Assembly: GCF_029961185.1 (NCBI RefSeq)
Contig: NZ_JASBQQ010000004.1
Coordinates: forward strand, 1 to 64,000
Reading direction: 5' to 3'
Source: Albidovulum aestuarii
Lineage (GTDB): Bacteria > Pseudomonadota > Alphaproteobacteria > Rhodobacterales > Rhodobacteraceae
DNA: 64,000 nucleotides
Shown here: positions 32,631-41,302 of the stretch, piece by piece
Numbering within the stretch: position 1 is the stretch's first letter
Layout of the letters: each line of letters starts with the position of its first letter
Notes under the pieces: model-generated
Seen by the model: the letters and a program-made list of their open reading frames with translations, nothing else
Database searches by the model: none
Told to the model about the DNA's origin: nothing
Program-made: the position numbers and the translations under genes

Positions 32631-33557
32631 ATGACTGCTGCGGACCCGCTCGGATTTCGAGCACGGGTTCGTCAGATGAGAAGGTTGTTTCGCGAAACTA
32701 GGCGATGGTACGGTTCGCGAAGCGTGAACCGTGATGGGATCTCCCCGCGATCCGGCGCGGCAGGACTGCTTGGAAGCGTCGCGCTGCGCTATGTGATTGC
32801 GATTGCGGCGACTGCGGCCCTCATGGTCTGGCAGGCGGGCGATGCAGTGCGCGCGGGGGCCGACCTGACGGACCTGACCCTGTTCTGGACGGTTTCGGTG
32901 ACCGCCGGGTGGTTGCAGATGATCCTGATCGCGCGCGGTGTGCGTGCCTCATTCGGGGCGGATCGTTACCCCGGCTGGAGCCTGCTCATCGCCTCATCCC
33001 TTATCGGAGCCGTACCTTTGACCTTCGAAGTGCGCTGGCTGATGGAAAGCATCCTCGCCCCGCGCGCGGGCTTGCCGCCACCCTGGGTGACCTATCTGAA
33101 CGTCACTGTCATCAACACGGTCTTCTCGCTCATCCAGTATGTGTTCATAGAACGTTGGCCGCTGCTGAGCCGCGCCGCTTCCGAAGCTGTGTCCCGGTTT
33201 CCAGATCATCCCGGAACGCCGCCACCCGCCTCGCCGCAATTGCCCGCGGTCAACCTGCTCCGTCGACAGCCCGAAGGCGTCAATGGTGTCATCCGTTTCC
33301 TGCAAATGGAGGACCACTATCTGCGCGTTCATACTGACGATGGCAGCGGACTTGTCCTGTACCGGATGAGCGACGCGGCAGAGGATCTTGCCGGTACGGA
33401 CGGCATGCAGGTTCACAGGTCATGGTGGGTTTCGCGCGCTGCGGTCGACAGCGTGCGGCTGGAAAACCGCAAGCGGACAATCGTGACAAAATCAGGCGCC
33501 GAGATTCCGGTCGGCCGTTCGTTCGAACCAGCGCTCCGAAAGGCGGGTTGGTTCTGA
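32631..33557 (+). CDS. Membrane-anchored LytTR-family transcriptional regulator
   Basis: A 308-residue protein with four hydrophobic helices between about 45 and 180 (ALRYVIAIAATAALMVW first) and a C-terminal LytTR DNA-binding domain (about 210-305) with GVIRFLQMEDHYLRVHTDDG and MQVHRSWWVSRAAVDSVRLE. It has no receiver domain, so the membrane region probably senses the signal itself. Placement 33 bp from the divergent DUF2141 operon suggests it regulates that operon, and possibly itself. No good ribosome site precedes ATG 32631; ATG 32676 is an alternative. Confidence 0.85.
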   Translation: MTAADPLGFRARVRQMRRLFRETRRWYGSRSVNRDGISPRSGAAGLLGSVALRYVIAIAATAALMVWQAGDAVRAGADLTDLTLFWTVSVTAGWLQMILIARGVRASFGADRYPGWSLLIASSLIGAVPLTFEVRWLMESILAPRAGLPPPWVTYLNVTVINTVFSLIQYVFIERWPLLSRAASEAVSRFPDHPGTPPPASPQLPAVNLLRRQPEGVNGVIRFLQMEDHYLRVHTDDGSGLVLYRMSDAAEDLAGTDGMQVHRSWWVSRAAVDSVRLENRKRTIVTKSGAEIPVGRSFEPALRKAGWF

Positions 33558-33574
33558 GCCACTGAAATGCAAAC

Positions 33575-33594
33575 GGGCGGGGACAACCCCGCCC
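33575..33594. terminator. Hairpin between convergent LytTR and gabD genes
   Basis: Perfect 8-bp stem GGGCGGGG-ACAA-CCCCGCCC. There is no long T run on either side, but its position between convergent stops fits a shared terminator. Confidence 0.6.
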
Positions 33595-33616
33595 ATTCTG
33601 GATATCACCGCCGGTA

Positions 33617-35095
33617 TCAGACCGACAGGCAGATGTATTTCATCTCCAGATAGTCCTCGACGCCGTGATGGCTGCCTTCACGGCCAAGGCCCGACTGCTT
33701 GACGCCACCGAAGGGCGCGACCTCGGTCGAGATCAGACCGGTATTCACGCCGACCATGCCGTATTCCAGCCCTTCCTGAACCCGCGTGATGCGGCCGATG
33801 TCACGGGCGTAGAAATAGGAAGCAAGGCCGAAGATCGTGTTGTTGGCCAGCGCGATCACTTCCTCTTCCGTGTCGAACTTGAAGAGGGGGGCGAGGGGGC
33901 CGAAGGTCTCTTCGGTCGAAACCTTCATCGCGGGCGTGATGCCGGTGACGACGGTTGGTTCGAAGAAGGTACCACCAAGGGCGTGGCGCTTGCCGCCGGT
34001 GACGACCTTGCCGCCGCCAGCGAGCGCGTCGGCGATGTGCTCCTCAACCTTCTCGACGGCCGCTTCGTTGATCAGCGGGCCGGTGGTGACACCGTCCTTC
34101 AGACCGTCGCCCACGTTCAGCTTGGCGACAGCGGCCGACAGCTTCGCGGCAAAGGCGTCATAGACACCCGCCTGCACATAGATGCGGTTGGCGCAGACGC
34201 AGGTCTGGCCGTTGTTGCGGAACTTGGAGATCATCGCGCCTTCGACCGCCTTGTCGAGATCGGCGTCATCAAAGACGATGAACGGCGCGTTGCCGCCTAG
34301 CTCCATCGAGCATTTCATGACCTGATCGGCGGCCTGACGCAGCAGGATACGGCCAACCTCGGTCGAACCGGTGAAGGTCAGCTTGCGGACTGCGTGGTTC
34401 TCGCAGAACTCCTTGCCGATGGCCGAGGATTTCTTCGAGGTGATGACCGAGAAGACGCCGGCGGGCACACCTGCACGTTCGGCCAGCACCGCCATGGCGA
34501 GCGCCGACAAGGGCGTCTCGGCGGCGGGGCGTGCCACGAAACCGCAGCCCACGGCAAGCGCGGGACCCGCCTTGCGGGTGATCATCGCGTTGGGGAAGTT
34601 CCACGGCGTGATCGAGGCCGCCACCCCGATCGGCTGCTTGATCACGGTGATGCGCTTGTCGCGCTGATGGCCGGGGATCGTCTCGCCGTAGATGCGCTTG
34701 GCCTCTTCGGCGAACCATTCGATGAATGACGCGCCATAAACGACCTCGCCCTTCGCCTCGGCCAGAGGTTTGCCCATCTCGGCGGTCAGGATCGCGGCAA
34801 GGTCATCGGCATTCTCGACCATCAGGTCATGCCACTTGCGCAGCACGGCGGCGCGCTCCTTACCGGTGCGGGCGGCCCATTCGTGGCGCGCCTTGTCAGC
34901 GGCGGCGATGGCGCGGGCGGTCTCGGCACGATCAAGATCGGGCACGGAACAGATCACGTCGCCACGGGCGGGGTTGATCACCTCGAACGTCGCGCCGTCA
35001 TCGGCGTCGATCCATTCGCCTGCGACATAGGCCTTGGTCGCCAGAAGCGTCGGGTCCTTCAGAAGGGCGCGGAGGTCGGTGACGGAATCGAGCAT
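33617..35095 (-). CDS. gabD: NAD(P)-dependent succinate-semialdehyde dehydrogenase
   Basis: A 492-residue aldehyde dehydrogenase of the GabD branch, oxidising succinate semialdehyde to succinate in 4-aminobutyrate breakdown. Seen: the cofactor motif [16 protein letters not shown], the general-base Glu in [16 protein letters not shown], and the nucleophile Cys in [13 protein letters not shown]; the C-terminus [20 protein letters not shown] is typical of GabD. GGAGATTCCC lies just before the ATG. No gabT aminotransferase is adjacent. Confidence 0.93.
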   Translation of the reverse strand: MLDSVTDLRALLKDPTLLATKAYVAGEWIDADDGATFEVINPARGDVICSVPDLDRAETARAIAAADKARHEWAARTGKERAAVLRKWHDLMVENADDLAAILTAEMGKPLAEAKGEVVYGASFIEWFAEEAKRIYGETIPGHQRDKRITVIKQPIGVAASITPWNFPNAMITRKAGPALAVGCGFVARPAAETPLSALAMAVLAERAGVPAGVFSVITSKKSSAIGKEFCENHAVRKLTFTGSTEVGRILLRQAADQVMKCSMELGGNAPFIVFDDADLDKAVEGAMISKFRNNGQTCVCANRIYVQAGVYDAFAAKLSAAVAKLNVGDGLKDGVTTGPLINEAAVEKVEEHIADALAGGGKVVTGGKRHALGGTFFEPTVVTGITPAMKVSTEETFGPLAPLFKFDTEEEVIALANNTIFGLASYFYARDIGRITRVQEGLEYGMVGVNTGLISTEVAPFGGVKQSGLGREGSHHGVEDYLEMKYICLSV

Positions 35096-35284
35096 GGGAA
35101 TCTCCTTTCTTAGAGCCGGCCGGGCCGGGACGATCGTTGTTAAGCCTGCCGGGGGGCGGAATGCAAACTTAAAATATTCAGCGCCCGCAGAAAATTTTGA
35201 TCACCCGCAGGTAAGCCGGCCGGAACACCGCCAACATTGCAAAAACCGCGAAAGCGCGCGATGCATGGCGGCGGAGGACCTTCC

Positions 35285-36073
35285 ATGCGCTATGACGATG
35301 CCTTTGCGAATGGCAAATATATCGAGGGGGCCGAGGCCTATCCGCCGCTTTGGGCGGAAAAGGCTGCACAGTTCCGTGCGGCGCTGGGCGCACGGGCCCG
35401 GCTTGGCCTGCCCTATGGCACGGGTGAGCGGAACTGGTTCGACCTCTTCCTGCCCAAGGGGAAGCCCGAGGGGCTTCTGGTCTTCATCCATGGCGGCTAC
35501 TGGCGCGCCTTCGGCCCGCGCGATTTCTCGCATCTTGCGGCAGGAGCGATCGCGCGTGGCTGGGCCTGTGCGATACCCGCCTACACGCTTGCCCCCGGCG
35601 CACGGATCAGCGCCATCACCGCCGAGATTGCCGCGAGCCTCCCCATCATGGCGGCAGAGGTGGCGGGTCCCATCGTCCTGACGGGGCATTCGGCGGGTGG
35701 ACATCTGGCCGCGCGGATGGTGTGCCGCGATATCGCGCTGCCCGACGCCCTCTCCGCACGGCTCACCCGTTCCGTGCCGATCTCCCCCCTGACCGATCTG
35801 CGCCCGCTGATCGAGACCTCAATGAACGACGACTTCCGGCTGGATCGCGCCGAGGCGGCGGCTGAAAGCCCCGCACTTCTCACGCGCCGTTCCGGCGTGC
35901 CGGTCCATGTCTGGGTCGGCGGCGCCGAACGCCCGTCCTTCCTAGATCAGGCCCGCAGGCTCGGCAATTCATGGGCCTGTCCGGTGACGGTCGATGCCGG
36001 GCGGCACCATTTTGACGTTATCGAGGGGCTGGAAGGGCCGGACACGCCACTGATGGCCGCGCTCATCGGATAG
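35285..36073 (+). CDS. Alpha/beta hydrolase, kynurenine formamidase-like
   Basis: A 262-residue serine hydrolase with the HGGYW oxyanion motif at 69-73 and nucleophile elbow GHSAGGH with Ser136; His in RHHFDVIEGL completes the expected triad. HGGYW with GHSAGGH is characteristic of the AFMID/arylformamidase-like branch, which hydrolyses N-formylkynurenine, but related carbamate or ester hydrolases share it and no other tryptophan-catabolic gene is adjacent. ATG 35285 is preceded by GCGGAGGACCTTCC, a strong ribosome site. It converges on the P1 peptidase gene. Confidence 0.82.
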   Translation: MRYDDAFANGKYIEGAEAYPPLWAEKAAQFRAALGARARLGLPYGTGERNWFDLFLPKGKPEGLLVFIHGGYWRAFGPRDFSHLAAGAIARGWACAIPAYTLAPGARISAITAEIAASLPIMAAEVAGPIVLTGHSAGGHLAARMVCRDIALPDALSARLTRSVPISPLTDLRPLIETSMNDDFRLDRAEAAAESPALLTRRSGVPVHVWVGGAERPSFLDQARRLGNSWACPVTVDAGRHHFDVIEGLEGPDTPLMAALIG

Positions 36074-36100
36074 GCTGCCCCCCTCCCTGCCATTGCCGCT

Positions 36101-37096
36101 TCAGCTACGCCCGAACCGCGTTTGCCATGTCGGGACGCGGTCGCCCGGCCGGGCATTGGCCTCAAAGACCGCGCGGGCGATGGCGCGGGCAAGGCAGCAG
36201 GCGGCGGCATGGCCGATCAGGAACGCGTCGGTGTGGGGATCGGTCAGGGCGCGCGCGCCGGTCGCCGCGGCAAAGACCAGATCGCCGTCGAAAGGTGTAT
36301 GGGCGGGCACGATGGCGCGGGACATCCCGTCATGCGCCGCAATGGCCATCCGTGTCACCTGCGCCTTGTCGAGCGCCGCATCGGTGGCGACGATGGCGAT
36401 GGTTGTGGCCTCACCCAGTTGTTTCGATAGAACTGGTTCGGCCGCGGGATCGTACGCCACGGCAGGGCCGAGCCCGCCGAACTCCGCTCCGATCTCCCAC
36501 GGGGCCGCCCAGAACTGCGGGCCGCCGTTTGCGGTGACCGACCCGATGGCGTTGACAGCAACCAGTGCCCCCACCGTGATGCCGCTCTCCAGCACAGCCG
36601 AGGCTGAGCCGAGCCCACCCTTCAGGTCATGCGTCACAGCCCCGGTCCCGGCCCCAGCCGTGCCTACACCGAAGCTCACATCCGCCGCGTCGAAGGCCGC
36701 GCGACCGAGCGCGCGGTAAGGGTTCTCCGCCCAGCCTTTGTCGCCGCCGTTGAGCAGATCGAAAAGGATCGCCCCCGGCACGATGGGCACCTTTTGATCG
36801 CCGACAGCAAATCCCCGCCCCGCCGCGCGGAGCCCATCGGCAACGCCGGAACAGGCGTCGAGGCCAAAGGCTGAACCACCGGACAGGACCAGCGCGTCGA
36901 CCTCGGCCACCAGCTTGTCCGGCGCCAGAAGATCGGTTTCCCGTGTGCCGGGCGCGCCGCCCATGACATGGACCCCGGCAACGAAGGGGCGGTCGCCCAG
37001 CAGAACGGTCGCGCCCGATCGAAGGCGATCATCCGAGGCATTGCCGACCCTCAGCCCGGCGACATCGGTGATCAGGTTCCGCGGCCCCGGACGCAT
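36101..37096 (-). CDS. P1 family (DmpA/NylC-like) peptidase
   Basis: A 331-residue N-terminal-nucleophile hydrolase. It starts with NLITDVAGLRVGNASDDRLR, typical of the family, then VDALVLSGGSAFGLDACSGV and IVPGAILFDLLNGGDK. The segment EATTIAIVATDAALDKAQ contains the Thr that, by analogy with NylC and DmpA, becomes the new N-terminus after self-cleavage; HDGMSRAIVPAHTPFDGD follows. Members are aminopeptidases, D-esterases or amidases. Its ATG shares one base with the cupin gene stop (TGATG), so the pair is coupled. Confidence 0.9.
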   Translation of the reverse strand: MRPGPRNLITDVAGLRVGNASDDRLRSGATVLLGDRPFVAGVHVMGGAPGTRETDLLAPDKLVAEVDALVLSGGSAFGLDACSGVADGLRAAGRGFAVGDQKVPIVPGAILFDLLNGGDKGWAENPYRALGRAAFDAADVSFGVGTAGAGTGAVTHDLKGGLGSASAVLESGITVGALVAVNAIGSVTANGGPQFWAAPWEIGAEFGGLGPAVAYDPAAEPVLSKQLGEATTIAIVATDAALDKAQVTRMAIAAHDGMSRAIVPAHTPFDGDLVFAAATGARALTDPHTDAFLIGHAAACCLARAIARAVFEANARPGDRVPTWQTRFGRS

Positions 37097-37446
37097 CAGA
37101 TATGCGCCTTGGCCGAGGCTGTCGCCGCATCTCCGGTATTCGGCGTCCCCTTTGGTTCGATCAGCATCACCTTCGCCTCCTTCTCCGCGCGCGGCCGGTG
37201 GCGGATGCCTTTCGGCACCACGAACAACTCGCCTGCCCTCAGCACATGCGTCTCGTCCCCGACATCCAGCATGACCTCGCCCTCGATCACCAGAAAGAAA
37301 TCGTCGGTATCGGGATGGTCGTGAAACGGAAACGCGCCCTGAAACTTCACCACCATGATGTCATTGCCGTTGTATCCGGCCACGACCTTCGGGTCCCAGT
37401 GCGTGTCGAACATGGCGAGCTTTTCTGCAAGATTGACCACCCTCAT
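37096..37446 (-). CDS. Small cupin-domain protein
   Basis: A 116-residue single-domain cupin. Motif 1 is PFHDHPDTDDFFLVIEGEV (about 40-58) with the His/His/Glu-type metal ligands, motif 2 is LRAGELFVVPKGIRHRP (about 69-85) with its His. Function is not determined; such proteins bind small molecules or metals. The frame is open upstream to 37746, but the extension runs through the GGAGTATTT repeat; ATG 37446 follows TGAGGCTTTG. It is the first gene of a pair with the P1 peptidase. Confidence 0.88.
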   Translation of the reverse strand: MRVVNLAEKLAMFDTHWDPKVVAGYNGNDIMVVKFQGAFPFHDHPDTDDFFLVIEGEVMLDVGDETHVLRAGELFVVPKGIRHRPRAEKEAKVMLIEPKGTPNTGDAATASAKAHI

Positions 37447-37450
37447 CAAA

Positions 37451-37502
37451 GCCTCACTTTCTGTCCTGAAATACTCCGGGGGTCCGGGGGCAGCGCCCCC
37501 GG
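37451..37502 (-). repeat. GGAGTATTT-type intergenic repeat, copy 3 with attached hairpin
   Basis: On the minus strand: hairpin CCGGGGGC-GCT-GCCCCCGG (37502-37484), then CCCCCGGAGTATTTCAGGAC and AGAAAGTG, ending a few bases before the cupin gene ATG. The GGACAGAAAGTG tail matches copy 2 at 18671. Confidence 0.7.
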
Positions 37503-37778
37503 CTTCCTTACAGTTAGCCCTTCTGGCGGATGATTTCATCTGGTCCGTCAAAACCAAGTACCGGGGCGGTGTCCAACAGGCGACACCAGCCGGGGTCGTT
37601 TTTGGACTAGCCCCCACGGCGTGCGATGCGCTAGACAGCGCCCGAGCCCGTGGCGATGGCGTCGCCGCAGGGGCAGCCGCCCCGCCGCTTGCGGAGAAAT
37701 CCGCCGCAGTCCTGTACGCCGGGACCTTTCGGGGTTCCCGTGCCACTGGCCGGACCCCATTATGTGAGGTCTGAACAA
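37503..37778 (+). promoter_or_regulatory. Creatinase upstream region with inverted repeat
   Basis: No plausible gene. The stretch holds the inverted repeat GGTGTC-N8-GACACC at 37568-37587, a candidate operator, then C+G-rich DNA up to the creatinase ATG at 37779. The creatinase promoter should be here, but I see no convincing -35/-10 pair. Confidence 0.4.
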
Positions 37779-38984
37779 ATGACGGAACGTCCCCAGCAAT
37801 ACCGGTTTCATCAGGGCAACAAGGTCCTGCCCTTCGCCGCGTCGGAATACGATCAGCGGCTGGGCGGGTTGCGCGCCATCATGGACGCGGAAGGCGTCGA
37901 TGCGGTCGTGCTCACCTCGATGCACAACATCGCCTACTACTCCGGCTTCCTCTACTGCTCCTTCGGGCGGCCCTACGCCCTCGTCGTCACCGCGACCGAG
38001 GATGTGACGATTTCGGCGGGCATCGACGCGGCCCAGCCCTGGCGGCGCAGCCATGGCGACAACATCACCTATACCGACTGGCAGCGCGACAATTACTGGC
38101 GCGCGATCCTGTCGGTGACCGGTCCGGGCAAGACCATCGGTTATGAGGCCGACCACCTGACGCTTCTTCAGTCCGACAAGCTGAAAGCCTTCCTGACACC
38201 TGCCAAGACGGTCGATATCGCCCCCGCGACGATGAAACAGCGCATGCACAAATCTGCGGCCGAAATCGCGCTCATCAAGCATGGCGCGAATGTCGCCGAT
38301 GTCGGCGGCTATGCGATCCGCGACGCGGTCAAGGTCGGTGCGCGCGAGATCGACGTGGCCATGGCAGGCCGCGACGCGATGGAAATGGAGATCGCCAAGC
38401 GCTTCCCGGATGCCGAATACCGTGACACCTGGGTCTGGTTCCAGTCGGGCATCAACACCGACGGCGCCCATAACCCGGTAACGTCGCGCGAATGTCAGGT
38501 CGGCGATATCCTCAGCCTGAACACCTTCCCGATGATCTCGGGTTACTACACCGCGCTTGAACGCACGATGTTCGTGCGCGAGGTCGATGCGGCGTCCCTG
38601 AAGATCTGGGAAGCCAACGTCGCCGCCCATGAATACGGGATGAGCCTCCTGAAACCCGGCGTCTCCTGCGCCGAGGTAACGGCGAAGATCAACGACTTCT
38701 TTAAAGAGCGTCAGCTTCTGCAATACCGGACCTTCGGCTATGGCCATTCCTTCGGCGTGCTTTCCCACTACTATGGTCGCGAGGCAGGGCTGGAACTGCG
38801 CGAGGATATCGACACGGTGCTGGAACCCGGCATGGTGATCTCGATGGAGCCGATGCTGACCATCCCCGAAGGCCAGCCAGGCGCGGGCGGCTACCGCGAG
38901 CACGACATCCTCGTCATCACCGAGGACGGCAACGAGGATATCACCAAATATCCCTACGGGCCGGACTTCAACGTGGTCGGCTGA
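37779..38984 (+). CDS. Creatinase (creatine amidinohydrolase), M24 fold
   Basis: Hydrolyses creatine to sarcosine and urea. The 401-residue protein matches the family length (about 403) and starts MTERPQQYRFHQGNKVLPFA. It has the pita-bread fold; the segment TWVWFQSGINTDGAHNPVTS contains the His equivalent to the catalytic His232 of Pseudomonas creatinase and closely matches that enzyme's text, and YRTFGYGHSFGVLSHYYGRE follows. The metal ligands of true M24 aminopeptidases are not all kept, as expected. It ends at a strong terminator. Sarcosine produced could feed the dehydrogenase at 23577-26075. Confidence 0.9.
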   Translation: MTERPQQYRFHQGNKVLPFAASEYDQRLGGLRAIMDAEGVDAVVLTSMHNIAYYSGFLYCSFGRPYALVVTATEDVTISAGIDAAQPWRRSHGDNITYTDWQRDNYWRAILSVTGPGKTIGYEADHLTLLQSDKLKAFLTPAKTVDIAPATMKQRMHKSAAEIALIKHGANVADVGGYAIRDAVKVGAREIDVAMAGRDAMEMEIAKRFPDAEYRDTWVWFQSGINTDGAHNPVTSRECQVGDILSLNTFPMISGYYTALERTMFVREVDAASLKIWEANVAAHEYGMSLLKPGVSCAEVTAKINDFFKERQLLQYRTFGYGHSFGVLSHYYGREAGLELREDIDTVLEPGMVISMEPMLTIPEGQPGAGGYREHDILVITEDGNEDITKYPYGPDFNVVG

Positions 38985-38995
38985 TCATTTTGGAA

Positions 38996-39021
38996 AGGCG
39001 CCGCTCTCGCGGCGCCTTTTT
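38996..39021 (+). terminator. Rho-independent terminator of the creatinase gene
   Basis: Perfect 9-bp stem AGGCGCCGC-TCTC-GCGGCGCCT followed by TTTTT, 12 bp after the creatinase stop. Confidence 0.9.
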
Positions 39022-39052
39022 CGGGAAGGCGGCTCATGCGCTTCTGCGGTCC

Positions 39053-39709
39053 TCACAGCAGATCCCCGTACTGTTTCCTGAGATCTGTCTGATGTGGAAA
39101 ATCGCCGTTTGCCAGGTAGGCGCGCTCGGCATCGGTAGACTCCCGGCCCAAGACGTCGTTCCGATGTGGATGACGGCCGAATGCTGCAATGACCGCCCGG
39201 TGGAGTTTGGGTTGCTGCGAACCTCTTCGGTATGCCTCCTTCAGATTTTCGGGCGCTTCTTCAGCAAGGGCCTCAGCAATGGCCACCGCGCGATCCAGAT
39301 TTGAAAGATGGTCCGGGCATTCACAATGCTCCAGCGGGATTTTGTAGGCGGTCTTGTACCATACGTGTTCAAGCGCATCGAAATGCCCGTTTTTGAACCC
39401 GTCGAGGCAAAGGCGCAGCGCCTTTGGATCCTGGGAGAACGCTTTGGCCGTGCCTGCCCACACAGTTCGTGGAAACTGGTCCAGGATAATTATCAACGCA
39501 AAACGACCCACAGCAGTTTCAGCCCAATGATCGAACTCTCCCTCCGCTGCCATCCGTGTGATGTCCGAATACCTCTTGATAACTTCCTCGTTCGCGCCGC
39601 CGCGCATGCGCCACATCCAAAGGTCAAGGTGCTCCTTGAGCTCCGGCGCTGAGCCTTCGGGAAACCAGAACTCAATAATCTCTTCGGGAGTGACCGATGG
39701 TTTGTTCAT
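39053..39709 (-). CDS. DUF924 family protein
   Basis: A 218-residue helical (TPR-like) protein of the DUF924 family: IIEFWFPEGS near the start, IIILDQFPRTVWAGTAKAFS (about 72-91), and the C-terminal HRAVIAAFGRHPHRNDVLGR with ESTDAERAYL. Function is unknown across the family. Base composition is clearly AT-richer than neighbouring genes, with codons unusual for this window, so it may be a recent acquisition. It converges on the creatinase gene. Confidence 0.9.
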   Translation of the reverse strand: MNKPSVTPEEIIEFWFPEGSAPELKEHLDLWMWRMRGGANEEVIKRYSDITRMAAEGEFDHWAETAVGRFALIIILDQFPRTVWAGTAKAFSQDPKALRLCLDGFKNGHFDALEHVWYKTAYKIPLEHCECPDHLSNLDRAVAIAEALAEEAPENLKEAYRRGSQQPKLHRAVIAAFGRHPHRNDVLGRESTDAERAYLANGDFPHQTDLRKQYGDLL

Positions 39710-40009
39710 TGATAGGCCCTTCTCGGCAACGCGCGGTCAGTTTGCTCGCAACAGACTACACAATCACGTTACACATACCATTCTCCGTCAGTTTGCGGGA
39801 GAACAGGTTCAGGGCCTTCCCTCTTTCATTCCGACGTGTTTGAGTGCTTCCTGCTTGGGCTCACACTGCACATTCACGGTTTGCTATTGGCTGAACATCT
39901 GCCTGGCGGCGGAATCGCAACACCTCGGTCATGTGAGCGGTATCGGCGTTGGCAGAACGTGCAGGCGCTGCTACTCGATAGGCACGCGAACAGTCCGGGG
40001 AGGCGGCAC
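39710..40009. other. 300-bp non-coding gap, no clear content
   Basis: AT-richer DNA between DUF924 and the L,D-transpeptidase. An open frame from 39836 continues into the transpeptidase gene, but its first 58 residues look like neither a signal peptide nor a domain. I see no hairpin, tRNA or convincing promoter. It may be decayed or acquired DNA linked to the DUF924 gene. Confidence 0.4.
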
Positions 40010-40786
40010 ATGGGCGGGATTACGATGACGCGGCGGGGTTTTGCCGCTTTGGCCGTAGCAGGCGCACTCACGGGCTGCGCCCGGTCGGGTGAAGTCTTCG
40101 AGGAGATCGGCGCCGATGTCACCCAGTCGAACTTCGTCGAAGGTTATGGCCCGGTGGCGGACGGCGAGTATCTCCTGCCCGGCGTGCCCTCCGAGTATCT
40201 TGAAGGCGTGAACCGCCGCGCGCTCGTCGCCTATACCGGCGATCAGGCCCCCGGGGTGATCGAGATCGACCCCTTTGCGAAGTTCCTCTTTCTGGTGAAC
40301 GACGACGGCAGCGCCTGGCGCTATCCGATCGCCGTCGGGCGCGCGGGCAAGACGCTGCGCAGCAGCACCACTATCCGCCGCAAGGAGGAATGGCCGGGCT
40401 GGCAGCCCACGGCGAACATGCTCCGGCGTGAGCCCGAGGTCTATGGCCCCTTCGCCAATGGCATCCCGGGCGGATTGGCGAGCCCTCTCGGCGCGCGCGG
40501 GCTCTATCTCTATTCCGGCTCACGCGACACGTACTACCGGATTCACGGCACCAACGATCTCGGCTCGATCGGGAATTCCGGGTCGGCGGGCTGCATCCGC
40601 CTCTTCAATCAGGACATCATCGACCTTTATGACCGCATCCCGCTCGGCACCCACGTGGTGATCCGCACGTATGAGGAGTCCGTGCGGATCGAGGGGGAGG
40701 CGATGGCCAATCGCGGTATGGAACTGCCGCCCAAGATCGTCTCGCCCGAGACAATCTATGGCGCGCTGGACGACACTGCGGGTTAA
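40010..40786 (+). CDS. L,D-transpeptidase (YkuD) lipoprotein
   Basis: A 258-residue envelope enzyme that makes 3-3 peptidoglycan cross-links or attaches proteins. The signal region MTRRGFAALAVAGALTGC has both a twin-arginine-like RR and a lipobox (LTGC). The YkuD domain (about 75-220) includes YYRIHGTNDLGSIGNSGSAG then CIRL, the catalytic His and Cys. ATG 40010 has GGGGAGG at ideal spacing; ATG 40025 is the alternative and begins the signal directly. The stop shares TTAA (40783-40786) with the convergent cupin stop. Confidence 0.92.
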   Translation: MGGITMTRRGFAALAVAGALTGCARSGEVFEEIGADVTQSNFVEGYGPVADGEYLLPGVPSEYLEGVNRRALVAYTGDQAPGVIEIDPFAKFLFLVNDDGSAWRYPIAVGRAGKTLRSSTTIRRKEEWPGWQPTANMLRREPEVYGPFANGIPGGLASPLGARGLYLYSGSRDTYYRIHGTNDLGSIGNSGSAGCIRLFNQDIIDLYDRIPLGTHVVIRTYEESVRIEGEAMANRGMELPPKIVSPETIYGALDDTAG

Positions 40787-41124
40787 AGCCGGATCACGTA
40801 ATCCTTCCGCGTCGTTTCGATCACTTCCCAGGTGCCGGAAAAACCCGGGCGCAGGATGAAGCTGTCGCCGGCGGTGAGCGGATATTCGGTGCCGTCATCC
40901 GAAGTGATCACCGAACGCCCCTTGAGAATGCGGCAATACTCCCACTCGTCATACGAAATGCGCCACTTACCCGGCGTTGCTTCCCAGATGCCGCAATAAA
41001 GACCGTCGATTTCCTCGGCGTTCCAGGTAGTGAACCGCGGATCGCCTGAAATCAGTTTCTCTGGTGCGGGGGCATCGTGTTCGGCCTCGGCGGCGTCGGG
41101 GGTCAGGCGGAGGAAATTGGGCAT
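40783..41124 (-). CDS. Cupin-domain protein, DUF861/(S)-ureidoglycine-type fold
   Basis: A 113-residue cupin. [20 protein letters not shown] opens the domain, then [20 protein letters not shown] and [20 protein letters not shown]. This EWEY and PGFSGTWEV wording marks the DUF861 cupin_3 group, often found with amino-acid or polyamine catabolism; no substrate can be named. ATG 41124 has GGAAAGACAATC before it; the open frame to 41241 is discounted. Confidence 0.85.
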   Translation of the reverse strand: MPNFLRLTPDAAEAEHDAPAPEKLISGDPRFTTWNAEEIDGLYCGIWEATPGKWRISYDEWEYCRILKGRSVITSDDGTEYPLTAGDSFILRPGFSGTWEVIETTRKDYVIRL

Positions 41125-41302
41125 GATTGTCTTTCCTGTTGGGGCACGGTGGCAAGATCTGCCCTCTGCCCGTTGCAAAGGCAATGGGGCACAAGCCTTT
41201 GCTGGACCCGCTCGACGGGCGGCGTATAGTAGCGCGAACACGAAGCTGGAAATGATGCTGCGTTGCGGCTATCCTTTTTCTGCGACTGCGAAGGAGGGCG
41301 GT

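Noticed and set aside
39836-40009. 58-residue N-terminal extension of the L,D-transpeptidase
   Set aside because: It would bury the RR/lipobox signal inside the protein; GGGGAGG before ATG 40010 marks a better start.
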